The translations under genes and the position numbers were made by a program. Under the pieces are notes generated by a model. It did no database searches, was not told the DNA's origin, and saw only the letters and a program-made list of their open reading frames with translations. 45,714 bases of DNA from Syntrophobacterales bacterium (GTDB lineage Bacteria > Desulfobacterota > Desulfobaccia > Desulfobaccales > 0-14-0-80-60-11). Location of the stretch: the NCBI GenBank assembly GCA_023229795.1, contig JALNYP010000007.1:34742-80455 (forward strand). The letters are read 5' to 3'. Below, piece by piece: positions 40,785-45,714 of the stretch (positions are counted from its first letter, which is position 1; every line of letters starts with the position of its first letter).

Positions 40785-41834
40785 ATGGTGGACTCTCCCA
40801 AAATGACTTATCATGAGCCCATGGACTTGATTGCCGCCTTAATGGAGCCCGCGGCCTACCCGGAACCCACCCGGGAGGTGGCCCTGATCCAGACCCACAT
40901 CTCCTGGGTCTTTATTACCGATAACTTCGCCTACAAGGTCAAAAAGCCGGTGGACCTGGGGTTTCTGAACTTCACCACCCTGCGCCGCCGCCACCATTAT
41001 CTTGAGGAAGAACTTACCCTTAACCGCCGCCTCTGTCCCGACATCTACCTGGAGGTCCTGCCCATCACTGCCCCTCGGGGCCGGGTGCGGGTGGGGGGCC
41101 GGGGCCAGGCGGTGGACTATGCCTTAAAGATGGTGCGTATGCCCCAGGACCGCATGATGGATGAAGTGGCGGACCGGGGCGAGCTGCAAAAGGAGCATCT
41201 TGACCGCATCATCGACCGGCTGGTGCCGTTTTACGCCCAGGCGGCCACCGGGCCCCGCATCAACAAGTATGGCGAGCCGGCCATCATCGCCTACAACCAC
41301 GAAGAGAATTTTTCCCGGACGGAGGCCCTGGCCGGGCAGATGTTCCCCCGGGAAGCCTTTGAGGCGATCCGCGCCTTTGCCCGCGCCTTCCTGTCCCGGC
41401 ATCGGGCCTTGTTCCTCAAGCGCATCCGGGAAGGCCGCATCCGGGACTGCCACGGCGACCTGCACATGAAGAATATTTGCCTGGCCGACAGTATCTATAT
41501 TTTTGATTGCATTGAATTTAATCACCGCTTCCGCTATGGTGATGTGGCCGCGGATATTGATTTTCTGGCCATGGATCTGGACTTCCACGGTTTTAGAGAC
41601 CTGGCGCGCTACTTTGTGGAACGCTTCGCCGCAGCCTCCCGGGACCCGGAGCTGATCCAGATGCTGGACTTCTACAAGTGTTACCGGGCCTACGTGCGGG
41701 GCAAGATCCACGCCTTCGTGGCCCAGGATACGGCGCAGCCTCAGGCCGCCCGGGAGCAGGCCCTAAAGACCGCCCGGGCTTATTTCAGCCTGGCCGGGGA
41801 ATATGCCCGGGAGGGGGAACGATGGGCCGCCTGA
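40785..41834 (+). CDS. COG2187-type aminoglycoside-phosphotransferase-like kinase
   Basis: A 349-residue protein of the APH/choline-kinase fold. The phosphate-loop equivalent is TDNFAYKVKKPVDLGF (Lys-Lys of the ATP site), and the catalytic loop is CHGDLHMKNICLAD (about residues 223-236) with Asp as base. The IFDCIEFNHRFRYGDVAADIDFLAMD segment provides the metal Asp. In many bacteria this domain is fused to the P-loop kinase encoded next; here they are separate genes overlapping by 13 bases, so they are coupled. Substrate unknown. Another ATG at 40803 is possible. Follows the M50 protease by 41 bases. Confidence 0.85.
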   Translation: MVDSPKMTYHEPMDLIAALMEPAAYPEPTREVALIQTHISWVFITDNFAYKVKKPVDLGFLNFTTLRRRHHYLEEELTLNRRLCPDIYLEVLPITAPRGRVRVGGRGQAVDYALKMVRMPQDRMMDEVADRGELQKEHLDRIIDRLVPFYAQAATGPRINKYGEPAIIAYNHEENFSRTEALAGQMFPREAFEAIRAFARAFLSRHRALFLKRIREGRIRDCHGDLHMKNICLADSIYIFDCIEFNHRFRYGDVAADIDFLAMDLDFHGFRDLARYFVERFAAASRDPELIQMLDFYKCYRAYVRGKIHAFVAQDTAQPQAAREQALKTARAYFSLAGEYAREGERWAA

Positions 41835-42382
41835 TCGTCGTAGTCTTCGGCTTGATGGGCACCGGCAAGAGCAACCGTTCCCGGGCCCTGGCCGCAGCCA
41901 CGGGCTGGCCGGTGATCCACAGCGACGTGGTGCGCAAGACCATGGCGGGCCTCAAGCCCACCGACCGGGTGGCCGTGGAGTTCGGCCAGGGCATCTACGA
42001 CGAGGATTCTTCTACCCGCACCTACACCGAGATGTTGCGGCAGGCCGCAGCCCATCTGGCCGCGGGGCAGAGCGTCATCCTGGACGGCTCCTATAAACGG
42101 AGCGCGGAAAGGGAGCGGGTGCGGCAACTGGGCCGGGAACACGGGACCCGGGTCATTTTCGTCTATTGCGAGTGTCCGCCCGCGGTGGCCCGGGAGCGTC
42201 TGGGCATCCGGCTCACCGACCCGGCGGCCATCTCCGACGGCCGGGTGGAAATCTTTGAGGACCAAAAGCGCGATTACGACCCCCTGATGCCGGAGGACCG
42301 CCCCTTGCTGAGACTCGATACCACCCGGGACCCGCAGGTGGTGCTGGAGGAACTGAAAGGCTTTGTGACAATTTACTCATAG
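41822..42382 (+). CDS. COG0645-type P-loop kinase
   Basis: A 186-residue ATP-dependent kinase from ATG 41822, which overlaps the end of the COG2187 gene. Walker A is FGLMGTGKSNRS (about residues 9-20), followed by HSDVVRKTMAGL, SVILDGSYKRSAERERV and VYCECPPAVARERL, the AAA_33/zeta-toxin-like layout. An earlier in-frame start at 41678 would overlap the previous gene with meaningless sequence. The overlap and the frequent natural fusion of COG2187-COG0645 imply that the two work as one unit, probably a phosphotransfer pair acting on a small molecule. Substrate unknown. Confidence 0.87.
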   Translation: MGRLIVVVFGLMGTGKSNRSRALAAATGWPVIHSDVVRKTMAGLKPTDRVAVEFGQGIYDEDSSTRTYTEMLRQAAAHLAAGQSVILDGSYKRSAERERVRQLGREHGTRVIFVYCECPPAVARERLGIRLTDPAAISDGRVEIFEDQKRDYDPLMPEDRPLLRLDTTRDPQVVLEELKGFVTIYS

Positions 42383-42434
42383 GGCGGCCTGCGGCCGCCG
42401 TCAATTGGGATGCACGGCACCCCTTATAAGAAAC

Positions 42435-42450
42435 GCAGGCTAAAGCCTGC
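42435..42450. repeat. GCAGGCT-AA-AGCCTGC palindrome
   Basis: A perfect seven-base inverted repeat that belongs to the AACGCAGGCTAAAGCCTGCG type of intergenic element. It lies 52 bases after the kinase stop and may end that transcript. Confidence 0.6.
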
Positions 42451-42478
42451 GGCTACCTTTTAAATATGGAGATCAAGC

Positions 42479-42994
42479 ATGACCCAGGAAGAAGTAATCG
42501 CCCAGGTCAAAAAACGGGCCAAAGCTAATTTCCGAACCGGCCTCAACTGCGCCGAAAGCGTCTTTGAAGCGGTGCTCGCCCACGTGGACGTGGCCCTGCC
42601 CCGCGAGGTCATGTGCGTCATGACCGGCTTCGGGGGCGGCGGCGGCCTCTTCGGCGATACCTGCGGCGCCCTGGTAGGGGCCATGGCGGCCCTGGGCGCG
42701 GTCTACGGCCGCCGGGAGGTGCCCGCCGATGCCAAGGCCGCCGGCGAGGAATTGTACGGAGAGCCGGGGCTGTATCGCCTGTTCAACCGGTTGCCCAACG
42801 AATTCAAACAGCGCTTCGGCAGCACCCAGTGCCGGCTGCTGACCTCCCAGTGGCGCCGGACCTGGCTCTGTAAAGACCATATCCTGTTTTGCCGCAACCT
42901 TACCGTTGAGGCCGCGGGCCTGGCTGCGGAGATGGCCTGCCCCCAGGACCTGGCGCGTTGGGGCTCCTTGCCTTTTGGGACTCAGCACCCCTGA
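42479..42994 (+). CDS. C_GCAxxG_C_C family redox protein
   Basis: A 171-residue protein of the C_GCAxxG_C_C family (PF09719). NCAESVFEAVL provides the first Cys, MTGFGGGGGLFGDTCGALVGAM the GCAxxG-like Gly/Cys block, and Cys in TQCRLLTSQW and CRNLTVEAAG the last positions. The family is thought to be redox-active and is common in anaerobes; its reaction is unknown. The family name motif GCAxxG appears here as CGALVGA. The ATG has a GGAGA site about nine bases upstream. The C-terminal 30 residues are not conserved by eye. The TetR promoter begins within its last codons. Confidence 0.82.
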   Translation: MTQEEVIAQVKKRAKANFRTGLNCAESVFEAVLAHVDVALPREVMCVMTGFGGGGGLFGDTCGALVGAMAALGAVYGRREVPADAKAAGEELYGEPGLYRLFNRLPNEFKQRFGSTQCRLLTSQWRRTWLCKDHILFCRNLTVEAAGLAAEMACPQDLARWGSLPFGTQHP

Positions 42995-42997
42995 GGC

Positions 42998-43026
42998 TTG
43001 ACAAGCTATTTTTTTTACGATAGAAA
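42998..43026 (+). promoter_or_regulatory. Sigma-70-type promoter of the tetR gene
   Basis: TTGACA (42998-43003) and TAGAAA (43021-43026) are separated by exactly 17 bases. The predicted start falls inside the palindrome at 43030, as expected for an autorepressed regulator. Confidence 0.7.
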
Positions 43027-43029
43027 TAT

Positions 43030-43043
43030 ACCGAATGGTCGGT
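43030..43043. promoter_or_regulatory. TetR operator candidate ACCGA-ATGG-TCGGT
   Basis: ACCGAATGGTCGGT is an inverted repeat of ACCGA/TCGGT with a four-base centre. It lies between the -10 box and the tetR start. ACCGA-N4-TCGGT resembles operators of several TetR-family repressors. Confidence 0.65.
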
Positions 43044-43067
43044 TTATTTTAAGGCAGAGGCTTCCGC

Positions 43068-43670
43068 ATGACCACGAAGGGCGACTTGACCCGCCAACAT
43101 ATCATCGAAAAATCGATGCAGCTCTTTTCGGTCCAGGGCTACTTCAACACCTCCATAGACAGCATCGTCAAGGCCGCGGATCTCACCAAGGGCGGGCTCT
43201 ACGGCCACTTTCACAACAAGCAAGAGATCTGGTATGCGGTCTATGAGGAATGCGTCAGGATTTGGAAGCGCGTCGTCTTTCAGGGCGTGAGAGACATCTC
43301 CGACCCCCTGGCGCGGATTGAACGGGTCATTGAAAACAGCCTGAAAGACTACCTGGGGGGAGGGGTGTTTGAGGGCGGCTGTTTTTTGCTCAATTCCCTG
43401 GTCGAACTCGCCGGACAGTCCCCGAGCATGAGCAACTTCGTCCTGGCCGGCTTCAAGAGTTTCGCCGCCCGCTTGCGTCTGTGGCTGGAGGAAGCCGAAC
43501 AGCATGGTCAGTTAAGGGAGGACCTCAATCTCGACGGCATCGCCCATTTCATTGTGATCTCGCTGAACGGGGCCGCGCCTTTGTATGCCGCCAGCCAGGA
43601 TCCTGCCGTCTGGCAGCAAACTCTGGCGCAATTGCGCTTTTATATCCAAAGTTTGAAAAAGACCGGCTAA
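43068..43670 (+). CDS. TetR/AcrR-family transcriptional regulator
   Basis: A 200-residue TetR repressor. Residues 8-55 are the helix-turn-helix (RQHIIEKSMQLFSVQGYFNT, DSIVKAADLTKGGLYGHFHN). The ligand domain has a Gly-rich GGGVFEGGCFLLNSLVEL segment typical of the TetR_C-type group found with lipid or stress genes. A good promoter and an operator-like palindrome lie directly upstream, so autoregulation is likely. The crotonase gene begins 42 bases after the stop, so the two probably form an operon and the regulator may sense an acyl-CoA or related compound. Ligand not readable. Confidence 0.9.
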   Translation: MTTKGDLTRQHIIEKSMQLFSVQGYFNTSIDSIVKAADLTKGGLYGHFHNKQEIWYAVYEECVRIWKRVVFQGVRDISDPLARIERVIENSLKDYLGGGVFEGGCFLLNSLVELAGQSPSMSNFVLAGFKSFAARLRLWLEEAEQHGQLREDLNLDGIAHFIVISLNGAAPLYAASQDPAVWQQTLAQLRFYIQSLKKTG

Positions 43671-43711
43671 ACCAGACATTCATTACTCAATAATTAAAAG
43701 GAGAGTGCGTC

Positions 43712-44488
43712 ATGAGCGAACCCAACGTCCTGGTGGAAAAACAGGATCAAATCGGCTTCATTACCCTGAATCGCCCGCAGGCGATGAACACCTTTAACAT
43801 CCCCTTTGCCCGGGAACTCAATGATGCCCTCAGGGCCCTGGAAAAGGACCCCGAAGTGAAGGTGGTGGTAATCGACGCCAATGGCAAGCATTTCTCCACG
43901 GGTATTTCCCTGGATGAATTCAAGGGCAAAACCCCCAAGGATTACCGGGAGTTCATTCATCTGATGGATGAGCACAATCACACCATCGCCAAGATGAAAA
44001 AGCCGGTGATTGCTTCGGTCAAAGGCTATGCTCTGGCCAATGGCGCGGGCCTGTCCTTTGCCTGTGATCTGACGGTGGCCGCGGAGGATGCCAAATTCGG
44101 GACCACGGCCATTAATGTCGGCCTCATCTGTCTCGGCCCGGCCGCGCCCCTGGCCCGCAATGTCGGCCTCAAAAAGGCCCTGGAAATGGTGCTCACGGGA
44201 GATATTATTTCGGCGGCCGAGGCGCAGCGGCTGGGGCTGGTCAACCGGGTAGTGCCGGCTGATAAATTGGAGGAAGCCACGCTGGAGTTGGCCAACAAGC
44301 TGGCGGCCAAAAGCCCGCTGGCCCTGCAGGCCGGTAAAGCCGGACTCTATGCGATGCAGGGCGTCCCTTACGGGCAGGCCCTGGACATGCTGAGCGATCG
44401 CTTTGCGGCGCTGTGCTGCACGGTGGATGCGGAGGAAGGGGTCAAGGCCTTTCTGGAGAAAAGAAAACCCGAGTGGCAGGAGCGCTAA
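43712..44488 (+). CDS. Enoyl-CoA hydratase/isomerase-family (crotonase) protein lacking both usual catalytic Glu
   Basis: A 258-residue crotonase. The CoA-binding block GKHFSTGISLDEF and the oxyanion-hole Gly blocks (ASVKGYALANGAGLSFACD) are in place. The two Glu of enoyl-CoA hydratase are not: GGGCELA is GAGLSFA here (Glu to Ser), and PEVKLGL is TAINVGL (Glu to Ala). Hydratase chemistry by the classical mechanism is therefore doubtful; isomerase, thioesterase or other crotonase chemistry is possible. AAGGAGAG precedes ATG 43712. It follows the tetR gene in the same direction and is probably under its control. Confidence 0.88.
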   Translation: MSEPNVLVEKQDQIGFITLNRPQAMNTFNIPFARELNDALRALEKDPEVKVVVIDANGKHFSTGISLDEFKGKTPKDYREFIHLMDEHNHTIAKMKKPVIASVKGYALANGAGLSFACDLTVAAEDAKFGTTAINVGLICLGPAAPLARNVGLKKALEMVLTGDIISAAEAQRLGLVNRVVPADKLEEATLELANKLAAKSPLALQAGKAGLYAMQGVPYGQALDMLSDRFAALCCTVDAEEGVKAFLEKRKPEWQER

Positions 44489-44508
44489 GTGGGTCGGAGT
44501 GGCAAATA

Positions 44509-44769
44509 ATGAACCTCGAAGAAATAATGAAAACTCGTGGATTCAATCTCTCGGCCAGTTGCGCCGGGAAGGCGTCCTATACGAAATGGATCAAATACCG
44601 GGGCAAGCGGGCCTATATCACCGTCAATGACGTAAGCGGGGACAGCTTTCCCACTACCCTGGAGGAGCCCGTGCGGGTGACCATCCATGACCTCAGATCC
44701 GGGAATGAAGTTGAGCCTTACCAGGATATCGGCTCGTTAAGCTCTTATCTGGAATCGCTGGCGGAGTGA
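44509..44769 (+). CDS. Small conserved-looking protein of unknown function
   Basis: An 86-residue protein from ATG 44509; an overlapping frame to 44413 runs into the crotonase gene. It begins NLEEIMKTRGFNLSASCAGK, then has a strand-rich middle (YTKWIKYRGKRAYITVND, EEPVRVTIHDLRSG). There is one Cys, no signal peptide and no membrane helix. Size and pattern suggest a small beta domain. I do not recognise a family. It follows the crotonase by 20 bases with a weak GGAG-type site, so it may be the third gene of the tetR operon. Confidence 0.6.
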   Translation: MNLEEIMKTRGFNLSASCAGKASYTKWIKYRGKRAYITVNDVSGDSFPTTLEEPVRVTIHDLRSGNEVEPYQDIGSLSSYLESLAE

Positions 44770-45134
44770 TTACGGGCCATTTCGAAACCTCCGTTCTTAC
44801 AAATTGTCATTCTGAGCGCCGCGCAGAATCTAGTCGTTAAACAGCTGGACCCTTCGCTGGCGCTCAGGGTGACCTGAAAAACGGCTATTGAAATCGGCCC
44901 AACTCTCCCCGCTGGCGCGGCCGATATTGGCGCCCCCACTTGCAAAAGAGTCTCGCCTAAGGTAATTTTGTAGCCAAACCCCTGGCGCCGGTTTTCGCCC
45001 GGCCGGAGATGGCCGCCCACCGGAAAATTTAGTCATTATCATCTAAGTGGTGGCAACCAAAAGTGCCCGCCTCAGCCCAGGTGGGACGCCTGGGCCGCCA
45101 TAATCAATTCTGCACCATTTGCAAAGGGATAAGC
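44770..45134. other. Intergenic region with diverged palindromic repeat, 365 bases
   Basis: It holds a diverged TGTCATTCTGAGCGC palindrome (44805-44874) and, near 44900-45030, GC-rich sequence with no convincing reading frame. The trpS ribosome site (AAAGGGA) lies near 45123. No gene seen. Confidence 0.45.
44805..44874. repeat. TGTCATTCTGAGCG repeat, diverged copy 3
   Basis: The arms (TGTCATTCTGAGCGCCG and CGCTGGCGCTCAGGGTGACC) pair like the copies at 33575 and 37025 but have several changes and a new loop. Confidence 0.6.
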
Positions 45135-45714
45135 ATGGCATTTGATGATTTGCCCGGGTCTGAGCCCAAACCGCAAAAATTGCAGCGCATCCTGAGCGGC
45201 ATGCGCCCCACCGGTAAGATGCACCTGGGGAACTATTATGGCGCCCTCTACAACTGGATGCGCCTCCAGGAACATTACCAGTGCTATTATTTCGTGGCCG
45301 ACTGGCACGCCCTGACCACCGAATACGAGACTCCGCAGGCCATCAGCGGCTTTATTCCGGAAATGGTCACGGACTGGCTGAGCGTGGGGTTGGACCCGGA
45401 AAAATCCACCATCTTCGTGCAGTCGGCCATCCCGGAGCACTGCGAACTCTACCTGATCTTCGGCATGTTCACCCCGGTGCCCTGGCTGGAGCGCACCCCC
45501 GCCTACAAGGACCAGATCGAGCAGTTGGCTCACAAAGACCTGGCCACCCACGGCTTCCTGGGCTACCCCGTGCTCCAGGCTGCGGATATCCTGATGTACA
45601 AGGCCGAAGGGGTGCCGGTGGGGGTGGACCAGGTGCCCCATGTGGAGATGACCCGGGAGATCGCCCGGCGCTTCAATCACCTGTACAAACCAATCTTTCC
45701 GGAACCCGAGGCCC
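45135..45714 (+). CDS. trpS: Tryptophan-tRNA ligase, N-terminal part (3' end outside window)
   Basis: The frame opens at ATG 45135 with AAAGGGA eight bases upstream and stays open to the last base (193 codons). Residues 19-37 read ILSGMRPTGKMHLGNYYGA, the class I PTG-x-x-HLGN signature that aligns with HIGH. SKAIP-type SAIPEH, FGMFTPVPWLERTPAYKD and GVPVGVDQVPHVEMTREIARRF are tryptophanyl-tRNA synthetase landmarks; the KMSKS loop lies outside. It charges tRNA-Trp with tryptophan using ATP. The gene stands alone on the plus strand after a repeat-bearing gap. Confidence 0.95.
   Translation, partial: MAFDDLPGSEPKPQKLQRILSGMRPTGKMHLGNYYGALYNWMRLQEHYQCYYFVADWHALTTEYETPQAISGFIPEMVTDWLSVGLDPEKSTIFVQSAIPEHCELYLIFGMFTPVPWLERTPAYKDQIEQLAHKDLATHGFLGYPVLQAADILMYKAEGVPVGVDQVPHVEMTREIARRFNHLYKPIFPEPEA

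Noticed and set aside
44830..45042. Minus-strand 70-codon frame upstream of trpS
   Set aside because: Built on the diverged palindromic repeat, with no ribosome site and no protein-like pattern.

Overview
The window is 45.7 kb of GC-rich bacterial chromosome. It is gene-dense, with long ATG-led genes, clear Shine-Dalgarno sites and many short palindromic repeats between genes. No tRNA, rRNA, CRISPR array, prophage or insertion sequence was found. The gene set points to an anaerobic Desulfobacterota (deltaproteobacterial) organism, possibly near Desulfobaccales or Syntrophobacterales. It includes a PxxKW cysteine-rich protein, an MvhD-like electron carrier, iron-sulfur glutamate synthase paralogues, a thymidylate-synthase/DUF4346 protein, a C_GCAxxG_C_C protein, FdhD, TauE and SulP transporters, and an NtrC-type regulator. 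This placement is inference from gene content, not from a marker tree.

Left part (1-11.6 kb): the 3' part of a thymidylate synthase-like gene, an M23 peptidase, a TraB/TIKI-like protein, an alpha/beta hydrolase, and an NtrC-family sigma-54 activator interrupted by a one-base frameshift. A polyamine pair follows (agmatinase-like speB and a deoxyhypusine-synthase-like enzyme), then a cation transporter, a second hydrolase, a TauE exporter, a zinc alcohol dehydrogenase and an NlpC/P60 lipoprotein-type hydrolase. From 11.6 to 12.7 kb lies an AT-rich patch with one small helical protein.

Centre (12.7-27.7 kb): a nitrogen-assimilation island, almost all on the minus strand. Read in transcription order it holds an FMN/iron-sulfur glutamate-synthase-like protein, glnA, amtB, a PII gene, an MvhD-like electron carrier, a two-ferredoxin glutamate-synthase-like protein with a degenerate FMN site, a ferredoxin-fused FMN glutamate synthase core, an inserted low-GC gene of unknown function (also frameshifted), and a fused glutaminase plus GXGXG subunit. 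Two GG-N10-GC sigma-54-type promoters lie upstream of glnA and of the first glutamate-synthase-like gene. Glutamine synthetase, ammonium channel, PII and GOGAT parts sit together, but no NAD(P)H-binding GltD is present. I infer that electrons reach GOGAT through ferredoxin or an Hdr/Mvh-like carrier. A divergent regulator with a KaiC-like domain that has lost its P-loop, an XRE helix-turn-helix and a cupin faces the island and may control it.

Right part (27.8-45.7 kb): ordinary housekeeping and envelope genes (SulP, TlyA, HtpX, a TPR protein, a Tim44-like protein, FdhD, an EF-hand lipoprotein, a nucleotide cyclase, NAD kinase, an aspartate aminotransferase, PxxKW protein). These are followed by a stand-alone LigD phosphoesterase domain, an M50-CBS membrane protease, a COG2187/COG0645 kinase pair, a C_GCAxxG_C_C protein, a TetR regulator beside a crotonase lacking both usual catalytic glutamates, a small unknown gene, and the 5' part of trpS running off the end.
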